Positions 22,309 to 35,543 are shown, numbered from the stretch's first letter. The stretch: DNA of 64,000 nt from Cristatella mucedo (GCA_009760855.2 WPIO01000034.1:458001-522000); one strand, 5' to 3'. Notes: generated by a model from the letters alone, not told the origin. Numbers and translations: made by a program.

Positions 22309-24363
22309 TGCGGCTATGACCATGCTACGCTTCTTGAATGAGCCCATTGTAGAAGCAAATGGTTCCATTTTACTGTTCCGGCTCGCTGGCATATAATTGT
22401 TCCCTGCGATTTGAAAGCCTGACAGCAAGTTTGTGCTCAATTAAGAGATTTGCTTGATCTTGCACTGTATACTTCACTAACAGACTAGGAGAGTGCAAGG
22501 TAGTTGAGATTAGATTATTGAAACGTAGCTAAATACGTAAGCATAACAGGTCGGAGTAGCAATCACTTAGATAGTAGTGGGTGGCGTTTTGCTCGTCATT
22601 GTTTTGCGAGCACCAAACATGCTCTAATTTTGAGGTATTTTAATATATCTGACGAGGTAGGGCTGAATCTAAATGCATCAACCTGTCTCTCGCCACGGCT
22701 ATGTGCTGGCAACCTAAATGTTACGAAGGCCAAGAGTCCAGGAGACGCATATAAGCCAGGGGCACTACTCCAGTGACGGCTTTCAATGATGAGGGTCAAG
22801 GGAAGATTGCTGAAGCGATAGCTTGTTGAAGGCGTCTGAAAATAATCGGTAGCGATTTTCGCTGGAGCATGATAAAGTCGCGAATCTGTACGTGAACACC
22901 TACCGTAGACGGTTATTTTATGTTACTTTTATTATACCGGCTGAGGCCTACCTTAATTTAAGGAGAGACAGTGAAAGCATGTGCATGCTTTGTTATAGAT
23001 CAGATTATGGCAGTGCTTGAGATTATTAGTAGCACCATGAATTGCGGAGATTAGGAACCAAGTAAGTAACAATGTGTGCCTGGCCCTATAAAAATTGATC
23101 CGAGGAGACGATTTGGGGTTCTTAAATAATCATCTATTTTGGGCAGCTGTTACCTTTTGTGGCCTTGGATAATACCAATCTATGTCGTCGACCTGAAATT
23201 TGAGGGGCGAAATGGATTTCTGTCATGCGTTATTAATGTCGCCGTATCTGCGTGAGTCTGGTTGGCTTCTAACGAGCGAACGCAGCGGGTTGGAGAGGAT
23301 CGCTGCAGATGCATGACGGACGCGTCTGAATCCAGAGAGCCTCGAAGCACATCTAGCGAAGCGTAGAAACCGGCCGAATTCGCACAAGTACGCAGACAAC
23401 AGCAGAGCAAGCCGTCATTCAAAAACACTCATAACCTAATAACACGTTCATAAATATTCCTAATGCTCTAAAGATCCGCACCATCAGCTATGCAGACCGA
23501 GCAATAGTGAGCAACAGCCAATGCCACGCCCACGTCCTTGTATACTCTCTAAGCAGTAGACTATGCTATGCTGTGCAGCCCTAGAGCCTCTAGTAATCTC
23601 TAACACTGTCGTAGTCTGGCTGAGCTAGGATGCCAATGGTTCGCTATGCACTCTTGCAAAGTAGACTGCTTCTGCTGGCTGCGAGCTTCTTCTAGCTATG
23701 CACAGTGAACCGTGCATTCTGTCTCGGAAGAGTTGAGTTTGCAGAAGAGTTTGCAGGAAGACGTTCTAGTTCAAGTTCGAGAATTTCAGATCGTTCTGCA
23801 GTCAAATGCAAAGAGAACGTCGGCGCTCATTACCTTACGCTGCAAATTACAGCTCCTCCCTCGAAGTTTACTACGAGAATGAACGACGAGGAGCAGAGAG
23901 GCAAGGAAGTGCAAGTTCAAGCAGTGACCTGGTCCCATTTCGGAGGCGAAATACATTGCAGATGACTGCAGCGCTCGGTGCTGCGCTCTCATGCGATCGA
24001 CCAACTGACCTCGGCTTTTTTCCGTGTCCGGTCGGCATGCTCGGCAAGTAAGCCACAGTAGCCACAGTGCCTTGTTCGCAGTTGGCAATCTTGGGCAGCC
24101 CGGGCATGGGATGCATCCGGGCAGTCTGGCCACCGAGATCCTGGTTTCGAATCGTGCTGGCAGCAGGTTTTTTCCGCTGGCCAAATGATAGTTACCAAAC
24201 CGGACGGTCTGCGGCGGCGCCAACGTGTGGCGCTCGGAATGCGAGGGGCGAGGGTGCTGCCAGGAAGGACGCCGCCAAGCCGCAAAGGTCGGCGAAACGG
24301 GTCCACGCCTGTGCACTCGGCAACACTGCCGTCCATGCGATGTGCCTCTCAGTAGTCACGCGC
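22309..24363. other. Unassigned sequence
   Basis: Overlapping frames of 80-176 codons at 23700-24340 on both strands show no domain and reflect GC-rich DNA. No gene is supported. Confidence 0.4.
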
Positions 24364-24404
<41 letters not shown>

Positions 24405-24405
24405 T
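24364..24405 (+). repeat. (CAG)n trinucleotide repeat, about 13 units
   Basis: An uninterrupted CAG run in GC-rich DNA. Confidence 0.95.
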
Positions 24406-25548
24406 GGCTCAAAAGTAGCTTCCGTGGAGGAGCAAGACGGGCATATATTGGGCGCCCGCGCTCTCTGCCGGGCAATTCTCTCTCTGCCCCGGAAGATGAC
24501 GCCTACGCGGGGCGTACTGGTCAGAACGTCACAGACTTAGCAGTGCAGATGCATCGTGCAGCGGTAGAAGTCCGACACGCACGCGTTGGCGGCAGCGTTC
24601 CGGCACCGCGCCTGGCTGACTGACTGACTGACAGCTCCTGGAGCGACCCAACAGACGCGTTAGTCACCTCCGCTCACACGCGAGCCCGCCCCAGCCTTTT
24701 CCGTTTTCCTAATAATTAGCCGCCCCTGTCATCCTAGAAACTTACCCAGAGCGAGGACTACGCTGTCTACCGCGCACTGCTACTTACCTAAACCTAGCAA
24801 TCCATATCCGGTCAGATTGACGTAGTCAATGCAGAACAGTTGGGCACGAGTCAATCCCCGACTAGCTTCGAACTAGTACTGAGTGAGGCTGAAGAGGTAC
24901 CGGGAGGTACAAGAAGACGCCAGAAGGTACCAGAAGGCACCAGACAAGCACCATTGGCCATTTACTGTTACCCATATCGGGACTTGGGTGATCAGCGGGC
25001 GCTCTGCGAGAGGTTCTTTTAAGAGGAATGCCCTCTTGAATACTGAAGAGCCGTTCTCCGAGGCACAAACAAAATCGAAGAATTCGCTTTAGAGTCCGGC
25101 GCTACTGGCCTGGACGTCCTAGCGACTCCAGCAAATATCGAAAGACTCGGTTTGACGTATGTATCCGCATATTTGGCCGCCTCGCTATGAATAGTTAGTT
25201 ATAGGTATGTCACAGCTATTTTCATGAGAAATTATTTTAGTTTCTACGTACCGCCGGTAGCCGAAATTCGTTTGTACAGCGACCAGTCCGACTTTCGGCA
25301 ACTAGCCACGTTTTTACATTACTCTCTAGCCGCCGACGGGCCCCTTTGCCAAGATAGATATAGTTTTCAACAAGTTAAGGATTTGTTTTTCAAAACTATC
25401 GTAATTTAATTATGTATCACAGAGCGCTAGGCGAGAGCTGGGAGATACGCAAGTAAAGAGAGATGGAGGACAGCGAGGCAGAGGAGAAAAAGAAGGAGGC
25501 GTGAAAGACCAAGTAGAAAGAGACAGATAGCGACAGAGAGCGACAGAA

Positions 25549-25555
<7 letters not shown>
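24406..25555. other. Unassigned sequence
   Basis: No gene recognised. GAGGTACCGGGAGGTAC and AGAAGGTACCAGAAGGCACC near 24893-24950 form a small degenerate tandem repeat. Confidence 0.45.
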
Positions 25556-25607
<52 letters not shown>

Positions 25608-25609
25608 GA

Positions 25610-25649
<40 letters not shown>

Positions 25650-25690
25650 GAGGGAGAGACGGACAGACAAAGAGAGGCGGAGAGAGAGCG
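25556..25690 (+). repeat. (GA)n tract
   Basis: Purine-rich GA dinucleotide with a few interruptions. Confidence 0.95.
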
Positions 25691-26054
25691 TGAACTTATT
25701 TTGTATGATTTTTTCTGAAAATCTCGTGCTGGGCCAGAATTGCGTGGGATAGGTCCTCGAACTTTGCGACGCCGATCCGGGTTTGATACCTGCAGCAGGC
25801 AGTTCTTTATTTCCAGCGAAATCATGACTAATAGCCGCATTTGCTCGTCTGCTGGCACACGTACATGAAGGGCTGAACAAACACTACAGGGGCTGAGTTC
25901 TAAGCTGTATCTTGAGTGCCAATTCTAAATGAGGCTGGGCTAGTATCCGGTCATCGTCACCCGGCGATCGTGCTGAAAAGCTTTGCGTCTTTTCTAGGAG
26001 CTCCTTCAACGAAGGAAGGCGGGTTTCATTGGTCTCAGTTATAGAAAAATTATT

Positions 26055-26215
26055 AATCATGTGTATCTCGCTCTAAGAAACCTTTGTCTCTATTCGGGCG
26101 CTTCACATAAGCTATGGAGCTGGAGCCGTGGACCTCTGTCATTAAATATGTTCACCTTGACCTCGGTCGCAAAAGGTGAGCACGTTGACCCCAGGGTCAA
26201 ACAAGCACGCCAATG
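26055..26215 (-). mobile_element. tRNA-derived SINE, family A, diverged
   Basis: On the minus strand: GTTTGACCCTGGGGTCAACG, TGCTCACCTTTTGCGACCGA, then TTATGTGAAGCGCCCGAATA, GAGACAAAGGTTTCTTAGAG. The head is partly duplicated relative to the 43471 copy. Confidence 0.65.
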
Positions 26216-26434
26216 AACGCAGGCACTTGCCAGCGAAGGACAGAATCTTTCAACTTCCTTAATTATTTGCTTCTATTTACTTACACATGCATTATTGAAA
26301 ATATTGCTTAAACCGATCGCATGCGGCAGAGTTAACTCGAAGCTGAATGCTAAAGACGCTGATAAAGAGTCGTCTGCAAGCATCGCTCACTGACAGGCGA
26401 GCCACCGCTCTTTCATGAAATGTCCAACGTACCA

Positions 26435-26880
26435 TGTAGCACCGTACCTCCCGCTTTTCGTAATCTAACTTTTCACCTATATTTCGTGCAAACCTCAAAT
26501 CCTTTGGATATCGTGCCTTTAGTTCATATGATCCCAAAGGCAGGAACTCACTCCCGACTTTCGTCACGACATCTCCTGACTTGACCACATTTAAAAAGAA
26601 ACTAAAATACGCACCTATTTATTACAGCATTTAGTGTGTCCCTGTGATTCGACCTTTATGTGTTTATGCGTGCTGACACAGTGCACGCTACCCCTAGCTA
26701 TACTTACATGCTGGCCCTGTACATGTCACCCCTAACCATGTTATTCTTGATGTTTATTGAGCATTCTACCACTATCCATTCGATCATGCTTCCTTTGCAG
26801 CAAATGTAAAGTGCTTAGAAAGAGATTGAATTCTCAGAGGGCGCTATATCAAATTTATTATTATTGTTATAATTATTAAA
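26435..26880 (+). mobile_element. LINE family A, 5'-truncated copy with frameshifts
   Basis: ACCTCAAATCCTTTGGATAT, GGCAGGAACTCACTCCCGAC and TTGACCACATTTAAAAAGAA match the end of ORF2 of the copy at 5750-6541. They are followed by the same 3' UTR with GTAAAGTGCTTAGAAAGAG and an ATT tail. ORF2 is not open. Confidence 0.87.
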
Positions 26881-27367
26881 TGTGAGACTGATATGTGACT
26901 TGGAACCGCAACAGAGCATCAAAGTAAAATGCATTCACTCTGTGACCTCAAATTTATAATGTTTGGGTGCCATGCGGGCAGAAACATTTGGAAGTGAACT
27001 TGAAAACCAAGCAAAAGTCGACCCTTCCTCCGTCTAAACCAGTCAGAGGGTCAGAAGGTCAGTGAGCTCAGCTGGTTTGATCGGAGCCAGGAGCTTGCTC
27101 TGCAAGACTTAATTGGAGCTGACTACTACTAAGTCACTGTTCTTGGTGTTTGGCGGCACAGCTACGGATCGTCGAGGGCTTTACCATTTGAAATTATCCC
27201 GATGCTCATTGCAGGCAGACGGGCCGCACCGCCAGACAATGCTGATCGACTCAAGCGTGAAAGGCGGACACAATGCTGAAAGTCCACTGGCGCATTCTTG
27301 CCTGTGCAAGTGAATGTGCGGTCAAAACATCGAGAAGAGAATTGGGCTTTTGTTTTCTAGATGATTG
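26881..27367. other. Unassigned sequence
   Basis: No gene or repeat recognised. Confidence 0.45.
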
Positions 27368-27525
27368 AACAGGCTCGCGTGTAACGACAGAAGAGTCTTT
27401 ACGGCTATCACCACCGCTTGCAGCGGCGATACAGAATCACCCACTGCACGATTCGAACCCACGACCTCGGGACCAAAGTCGTGAAAAGCAACCATCTTAC
27501 CTAGTGTGCCATCGCGGCTCGCCAT
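27368..27525 (-). mobile_element. tRNA-derived SINE, family B
   Basis: On the minus strand: GTAAGATGGTTGCTTTTCAC, GACTTTGGTCCCGAGGTCGT, GGGTTCGAATCGTGCAGTGG (near-consensus B box), GCAAGCGGTGGTGATAGCC, AAAGACTCTTCTGTCGTTAC. Confidence 0.82.
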
Positions 27526-29265
27526 AAACTACGGGCCATCGCCATTTTGAAGATAAATTAGAGAATATTCGTAAAAACACAATCCTATTTAGCAATATGA
27601 TTGATTGCTTGGTACTGTTAAGGGTAATGGACAATGCCAAGTTAGCTGGTTGGTAGGAGAAAATGCAAGTGGCAGAGAATCCGACGCGACTTGCCTTCGT
27701 TGATATTTCATGCAGCTATTTTCTCTGCCAAGTTGTGGCGAAAACTTGAACCGTGTTTTCCAGCTGACTGCTTTTTTGCTGAGCATCCTTGATGCGATGT
27801 GGTATATGCTAGTTCCTTTTTAACGTGCGGAATCTTCACTATTCTTAGCTCAACTGAAATACAATGTGGTGGTCTCGCTCGATTGAGCGGACCTGCGGCA
27901 GGTAACAATGAATAGTCGACAGGACAGGGGCGTAGCCAGGATTAAGCCGAGGAAAGAGACAGCCCTTGACCAGAGGTCCAGAGATAGCCAATCGTACGAG
28001 GCCTGGGAAGGGAGCCTGTTAGGCGGCTGTTAGGCGACTTACCGCTTCGGGGTGGTCCGAGAGGCCGAGGTGTGTTGGCGTGTTCTTCGTTACGCTAACG
28101 CGAATTCAAAAGACCTCTTCTTTCCTATTGATAAATCTGACTACCAATTAAAAAAAGTACGATGGATGCAGTGTTGTGGACGCTTATTTGACTGTGCGGA
28201 ATGCCTACTGACAGTTGCAATGGCGGCGCTGGAGGGCGGGCAGCACTTCGTCACTCGCTCGTGAGCGGCTTACTCTTTCGGTTGCTAAGGCCACACCATG
28301 CTCAGGTACTGGGCAATGGCGGCCTCTGCTTTGATCGCCGCGGGAGTTCTCTCGCCGCGGATCTCATCTCTCACTCTGTTAACCACCGTGGGAAAAATAC
28401 TAACACTTGGACGAGACCATTAAGAGATTAGCCTTATCCACGCTTCGGAGTATTATGTAAGACTATCAGCTCGCGAACAATATAATGAATACATTTCATA
28501 AGTGGACTGTTACAAATCTAAGTACGAGGAGAACCGCCTAAAGCGACGCTTCATTCAATGACTAAACCATCTTCTTAATATTTGAGAACGGCCAAAGCAT
28601 TAATAAGCTGTCGATTAGAGAAAAGCAAAGTATGGCTACCAAAGTTTCTTTAGGAGTTGTCAATGTTCGGGGGCAGGAAGCGATGGCCGTAGGGATCTGC
28701 GACTCAATGCTGCCACTCGATACCGGTTTCAGGAAAATGGCTGATCCCATGGTCACTGGCTCTTGATCCCGATCTGGATCCGCAGTTGGTGACTCCTAAT
28801 TGTATACTTTCAAAAAGTCGAAAATCGTTATCTTTTGACTGGATAAGTAAACTTGGCAAGTTTTCTGCTTCAAGTTTCCCTGAAGACGCTGGCCGCAGCT
28901 GAATGCTCCTCTAGCTGCAGGCGTTGCTGAATGCTCGCTTCATGAGATATAGAGGCGGTCGGTACAAGAACTGACCTCAAAGATCCAATTGTTTTTGAAG
29001 ATTTAGTGTTCAGCAATTAAACTATTGGCCAAATTAAAAAGTATGGGCAGAGAAAGCATCAATTTGTTTGCACGCTGGAGAGGTGCGAACATGCCTACAT
29101 TTCGTGCTCAAGCGTAGATATGTGTACATAACGGAATCCATGCCCCCTCTAATTGCGAACTGTAATGAAAGCAACAATTAGCTTTGCTTCTTCACAGGTA
29201 AACATACAAGCACTCTCCTGCTCACTTTCAGCGGCTAATACTTACCTGATTGAACCCAGGTCTTA
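27526..29265. other. Unassigned sequence
   Basis: No gene supported. AGGGGCGTAGCCAGGATTAA at 27927-27946 resembles a terminal motif of some widespread DNA transposons, but no partner end was found. Confidence 0.4.
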
Positions 29266-29400
29266 AACAAGGAAGTAAGGAGCTGCCACTTCATGACCAG
29301 GTCGAGGATTCGAGTGCTGTAAGGGGCAGTACTTTATTGCCCGCTACAAGTGGCGGTTGAAAGCAACGAAGGCTCCTCTGTAACCACATAAACAAAGAAT
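29266..29400 (+). mobile_element. tRNA-derived SINE, family B, diverged
   Basis: GACCAGGTCGAGGATTCGAG, then GGGGCAGTACTTTATTGCCC, GCTACAAGTGGCGGTTGAAA and GAAGGCTCCTCTGTAACC. Confidence 0.6.
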
Positions 29401-30721
29401 CGCTGAATCAGCCAACTGTCAATCTAGACGTGTTTTAGTCGAAGCGGCTCTAGCTTCTGGTTGAGTGACCAAGCGTGCTCGTCACGAGCACTGGCCTCAC
29501 CCAGCACCCAGCAGCTTAGTCCCGTATCACGTCCGGGCATCATGGGCACAAGTCATGCAGCGAGAAATTATTTAGCACTTGCTCCAAGCCAGATGAAATC
29601 CGCCGAGGCTGCTCTGCCGCCGTGAAAATGGTGAGTTTGGATCGATTAATCTCTACTGCAAGATTTAAATGAGCAAAGCTATGTGCAGCTTATAGGAACT
29701 GAGTGCCGTCATTTGCTTTCTATTTGTATTCAACGCCAGTTGGATTTCACTGAGGCCCGTTGATCTCACTCAGGCGCACGCAAGGCATTTTTTCGAGGTA
29801 TCATTCAACAGTGATTGCTATTGAGTGCTGTCATCGCCTGCAGAGCTGCTTGCATGAATGCTGCTCACACAAATCGTTCATCGTGCTCTTATAGGCTAGT
29901 TCTACCAGTAACGGACATGCAGCTTCGAGGTGAGGCTTTTGTTGCATATTTTGTGATTGTGAAAATTTGTAGTGCAAATTATCAGGACTCGTTGTCCTTC
30001 TATCATAACAGTATTAGAATTCGTAGTGAGGAAGCATGAGCAATGCTGTATGCGATGCTATTTGCGATTATCCGATGGAAGCTACTAGTGTAAGCCAGTC
30101 GAGGCCAGAGGATTAAAGACGCCATTCTTTCAACACGTTTCCGAATTCGTAACCTCAACAATCCATCACGCAGCCTTTCCATTGGCCAAATTAGGAGGCA
30201 GCTCGTGGCTGCCCGTCAGTAGGGCCGTTCCAGAGACAACAAGGTCAAGGCCTGTCTCCAACGAGACCGGAACTCCTGTAGCTCACGTAACGAGATGAAA
30301 TGAATTACTTTCTCTTAGACATTGTATTGCAAAGATCTGCTTCGCTTGTTGGTAAGAATGCCTTCTTTTTCGCTAAAACAAACAGAGCTAAAACAAGACA
30401 ATAATCTAGTTACATAAGACTTTAAATTACAAAGTTGGCTGGTCTTGCCACAGAAGACCCAATAAAATACTGGCTTTTCACTCGAACAGAGCGAGCAATA
30501 TCGAACCGTGCCTGCACTCGCTTCCAAACATCGAAAGAAGCAGCCACGATGTACTACGTGCCTCGAATGAGAGACCGTGCAATCCTCCTGCAAGAGGTTA
30601 GAGGTCGTAGGCAAGAGATCTCGTGTACGCCCACGAGACAAGCGGCAAGGTGTAGTTAGCTAGTGCGAGCGCTCGTGCCGGCACGAGGTTCCGGAGTAGC
30701 TGCTGCAAGTTCGTCGAATCG
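29401..30721. other. Unassigned sequence downstream of the vWA gene
   Basis: No further vWA-type exon was seen. The 108-codon minus-strand frame at 30315-30641 has no known motif. It follows a CTCTTGCAG that could act as an acceptor, so an extra 3' exon cannot be excluded. Confidence 0.4.
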
Positions 30722-30778
30722 TTGAAGGTTAGTGCCGGTCAACGGTTGAAGGTCAACGGTTGCCGGTCAACGAGAGCC
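30722..30778 (+). repeat. Short tandem repeat just downstream of the vWA stop
   Basis: GGTTGAAGGT and GCCGGTCAACGGTTGAAGG-like units recur three to four times within 57 bp. On the gene's strand this would be at the start of the 3' UTR. Confidence 0.7.
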
Positions 30779-30782
30779 TCTC

Positions 30783-31022
30783 TCACTGACACACAATGGT
30801 GTGGATGTAGGATTTAATGGCGTCGGCGTGCGAATAGCTGTCGACAGCGAAGAAGAGCTGCTCGCTCTGCACCAGCGTTCTCAGATAGTCTTGCTCTACC
30901 GACGAGCCCACGGCGATAAAGGCTACCACGACGTCCTGCTCCTGCAGCCGTCGCACGGCCTGCAGGGTGCTGCCTGCGTCGGCTGCAGACCGATCCAGTA
31001 TCACAATGGCTAGGCGACTTAT
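30783..31022 (-). CDS. vWA gene, exon 5: end of vWA domain 2
   Basis: The acceptor is CTTTGTTAG/ATAAGT. The frame begins ISRLAIVILDRSAADAGSTL and continues with DVVVAFIAVGSS, LFFAVDSYSHADAI and a last helix ending IVCQ. This is the second half of a vWA domain: the strand with the 'TDG-like' aspartate (here ILDRS), the next strand, the 'F.V.S...' strand and a terminal cysteine. It joins exon 4 in phase 0 with no gap in the fold. A TGA follows the glutamine at once. The same place also reads CA/GTGAGA, which could be a splice donor leading to more exons. No further vWA-like sequence was seen downstream, so I prefer the stop. Confidence 0.82.
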   Translation of the reverse strand: MSRLAIVILDRSAADAGSTLQAVRRLQEQDVVVAFIAVGSSVEQDYLRTLVQSEQLFFAVDSYSHADAIKSYIHTIVCQ

Positions 31023-34000
31023 CTAACAAAGACAAAACGATCGCAGCTCACGGACACAGCTCCCGCGATGAACGCGGGTCTGTGCAGTGTCAGACGCGGA
31101 AGTTATGAACCGTCAAACAAATACCCGGGCACTTTCGTGAGCTAAAACAGATTGGGCCAAAGCATGGCTCCAAGGACGATTCCAATCCTAAGGAAAGAAT
31201 TTATCTGCGACAGCAAGTTCTCGAACTGAGACTACTCCGGCTGGTTACGATCAAATGCGTGTGAAATAGGATAGATTTGTTCACGAGGACGTGAAATTAG
31301 TGCTACACGAATACTCATGCAGTTGGCAAATCAGGGAAATTGAAGTCCTATGCAGATCAAAGGGCAGGATGGGTGAGTCCTTTTCATGGAGTCAAGATAT
31401 GAATGTGTTGACAGAGACTGCTGCAGCACGCGTGTGGTCGCGATGTCGGTCAGCTTGTTCTAGCCTACTGGCAGCTCCTGCGAGATTCGACACTGCTGCT
31501 AGAGCAGCCACTTACATTGGCCTCCGCTTCATCTCGGCGCCTAGCAAAGACCTGCTCTCGTACGTAGTCGAGGTGGTCTGCTACATTAGCAAGCTTGCCC
31601 TTGCGTTGTTGTGCCAGCTGCCTCACAATTGTCTGTGGACTTGACAGCCCACTCCAACCAAAGCCGACGCTCGTGTGGCAACCGCTGGGTACCAGGGCGA
31701 TGCGGAGTGCCTCGTCGCCTCTCTGCTGCCTCGTCAGGCTGCTGGCTGTCTCGCGGACAAAGCTCTCCACGATACTCATCGCTGCGTCGCCCCCGCGAGG
31801 GTTTTGGTAGATGCTGCCGAGCACCACGGCGACGTCCACTCTGCCAGCCGGCCTGCAACCTGCAACGTTTTGCAAACGACATTGCTCGACACAAGCACGG
31901 GACAGAGAGGAGGTGGGCGAAGTAGCAGCAGCTGGCTCTGAGGTGGCACACCCTGCTCTGTAGCTAGAATAGCGCCCCCTGGAGGGCACCCCGTGGGCCT
32001 CACCTCTGAGCAGAGAGATCGTCCCGAGTTCGTGGACCAGCACGCGATGCAGTGACGAGGAGTGCTCATTCCTGCGAGCGTCCGTGGCGATTGAGGACTG
32101 TCCTCGCGCGACGTGGTCCACGGATATGGGGATGAGCTCGATTGCATTGGCAGCATCCCTCGAGCTGCTCCAGCTGGCGCTGAGTGATATCGAGGCAGGC
32201 AGCAGCAGCCGGCGGCTCTCCACTGACGATACAGACGACAGTGACACCCGCTGTGCAGATTTGCCATCAGGTGCCGTCGATCTGCCACTCACACCACGCC
32301 CGTTATCTACGAGTGTCAGCTGATGATCGTTGCCACCGCCGCCACGCTCTGTAAAGGAACCCTGCCTGCCCTGCAGGCTGCCGTGCTGCAGCTGTCGCTC
32401 CGACAGTGGCGGTAGCAAGGCAGCCTTCTCGTCTATAGCGATTTCGGGCTGGAGCCAATGCAAGGTTTCGTCACTGCCGACATGTCTGGTCACCACCGCC
32501 GTTCGCTCACTGTAGATCCTGATAGTTGGCATGCCAGGAGGCTTGGGTTTGCCCAAGGGCTCACGCTCAGTATGTGGCATCGTCACTGAAATGGACAGCG
32601 CTCTGCTTAGCAATGGATTACAGGCAGCTCATTGTCCCCGTTTGGAGACCAGGGTAGGGTTAGGGGTGTCGTCTGTCTAGACCGATTTGAATACTCACCC
32701 GGAGATGGTTCACTCTTGATCTCGCAGGTTGTGTCAACCAGATCGCTTACAAGTTGCTGCCCAAGACCCTCAAACGATGTCACATTGAATGCGTGCCTCT
32801 CCAGTGGCTTGGTGGCTATGGCGTTTATTTCATCCCACTTAATCTATAAAAACAACGAATCTATCAAAACATTTTAGAATGTGGGGCTCGGCTAGAAGGT
32901 CTTAAGCTAATGCTGCAAAAGAAAACCGTCGGAGGAAGCGCTTGAATTGATTGTATGCTTGCCATAGATTCGCCGTACGTGCAGTACCAGCAGATGGCTT
33001 CCATCCATCATGGCTTCGTAATTGCAATATTACAGGATGCACAGCATTTGTAAGGCAATGCAGTCATGCAGTGTTCCTGGCTGTCTTATTCCAGGCTGTC
33101 ACCATTATCGCTATATCTGGTGTATACTTGCTTTCACAATATATCTCCGTCTTTAACTCCACAAAGCCATAAAGACTATGTGGATGTTACGCAGGAGAGT
33201 TTTGTATAGCACACTCACAGCCTAAGCGGCTTTCTGTACGCATTCGATAGCCAACAGACTTCGTCTCACGCAACAAAGAGAAAGTGAGAAGCATAGCAGA
33301 GTTAGGAGAGCAGTTGAGGTAGTGATTGGCATGGAAGTAGCAGTTCAGGACCGCTGGAAAGGATGAGCCATAGTCGGCAGCAGGAGAGTAGTTGTCGTTG
33401 CGTAAGAATCGTGGAAGCACGTTCCACTAGACCTGCAGAGCTATTGCATCTGCTGCCTTTTAAGCGGAGGAATGGAAAAGCTAGTTTATTGTCCATAAGG
33501 GACCTGAGGGCACGAGGAGGCTGAAAATGGTGCAGCAGTTCAGCTAGGTATGGTGGAGCCAAGCATGGCACAGCTTGTGGATCGGCGAATGAGAACTTTG
33601 CTCTGTATCCGTTGATCAACCGGCAGCCATCCTGGCTGTTTTTACGAAGGAGACACATGGTCAAACCGCTTGGGATTTGCAAACTAGCCTTGCAGCCATA
33701 TTCATAGCCTAGTTGCTTTTTTGGTAGCCCAGCCAAAAAGGAATTACAATAATGAAGCCTAGACAGCACCAAGGAACTAGTTAAATTTTTGCAAGCCACC
33801 GTGAAAGACAGCTCTTAACCTTAGATGGGGTTCGGACTCGATGGCTAGCCGTAGAAGCAGCTGTCTGAATGAAGCTTTAAAAGTATATGCAGCTGTCGAA
33901 AATGACAGCTAAATTTCGAGGACATGATCGCACATCAGCATCACATATTAGAAGAGTAAGTTTCGTACCCAGCACAGGAAGCTCTTTAACCTCGAGGTTA

Positions 34001-35507
34001 GCACAGGTTCATGGAATCGCTGTCACTCTCTCATTGGGCACACTGGCCATTTTCGGTCGACACTTGACACAAGATGCTACCTCGCGCATCTTCAAGCTCT
34101 CTCATCCCAGTGGCAGTGTGAGTATAAACTGTCAGCGACAACTGTCTGCGAGCGACACCCCCTTGCTTGAGCGGTGTCAGGTGGCTGACGTTAAAACTTC
34201 CACTCTATGTGTTGGAAAGCTATGGACAGCATGGCAATCACAGGGCAGCAGCAGCACCAGTGTCGCTAAAAGCCATCACTCAGGTACCACCGACACAGAG
34301 CAAAGATGCAGCATAATGAGGCATATTTCAGCCAGGGTTGACTTGCAGTGTGGGATAATGCCGTGAGGATTCTGAAATGGCAACTCAATGGGCAACCATC
34401 TTCAATTCTCGAATTCTTGCCAGGTCCGAGTGTAATCAACGTTGACGACAAGCATGGATAAAGAGCATAGTCTAAAGATAGCAATTTGCATAAGAAGCCA
34501 TGGCAAAATCAGTAAATAGTAGTCGTTGCCCTAATGACCGTCCAGCAGCAGTAGCACCAAGCAGCAGCAGCAGCAAGCAGCAGCAACAAGCAGCAGGAGG
34601 CAGCAGCAGCAAGCAGCAGCTCCAGCTCCTGCGAAGGGGACCGAGCGGCCGACGCTAGGAATACAACTGCAGAGTAGCAGGGTAGCATGGAAGATAAACG
34701 GGCGATGGGCGAACTTATGATACGGTGACATACAGAATCTTCTTTTTTACAGCTTGGATACAAAGATTCTAATTGCCATTTACTCTAATGAATAGCCCAT
34801 TGGTAGCGTTAGGTTCGCTTGGAGACTGGGCTAATCCTAAAACTGATGTGTAGTGAGTGATGTCTGTTGTGTAGTGATATATATTGGTGTTCACCAGTGG
34901 CCCATTGTCTGCAGTACTAGACCGAATTCTAGTAGCTACGAGAATCCGTACATTCAAATTAGCAAGACTATCACTAATGCTGCTTTAAGCTTTGAGAACC
35001 ATTTCGGAATGCACATGTAGCTGCATTGCAGCTGCCTCGTCCTACATTGCCTTACTCCTGGGTCTCCACCCCCGGGGTAAGGTGCTCCCTCTTCAGGACC
35101 AGGTTATGGGTGGGTGCAAGTCCTTCAGTGGGCGATACTTTGTTGCCCACTGCAAGCAGGAGTGATTGCTGTGAAGGCTCTTCCGCAGCTATAAAAATGT
35201 ATTATTGTATGTATAAATGCATTTGTAAAAATAATAATGTAACTAATACATTTGTGTAGCACTTTCAGGGAACTCACTCTCTTTCTAGGCATTTACATCT
35301 GCTACAAAGAAAACATGACTGAACGGTTAGTGGTAACATACACGATATCAATGGCATAACACAGTTTGTGGTAACCGCTGGTTTGTCCAGGTGTTTAAGG
35401 TGCTCACCCTGAACAAGGCCTGGCCGAGGTCGTGGGCTCGAGTCCAGTTGTATATGTGAAGTGCCTGAATAGACGTAAGGTTCTCCTAGGGTGGTATACT
35501 AATGAAC

Positions 35508-35543
<36 letters not shown>

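Noticed and set aside
24364-24405. CAG repeat as a polyglutamine/polyalanine coding tract
   Set aside because: The frames through it have no homology on either side, and similar runs at 54380 and 34540 are also outside recognised genes.
27927-27946. AGGGGCGTAGCCAGGATTAA as a transposon end
   Set aside because: No inverted partner was found within a few kilobases, so no element could be delimited.
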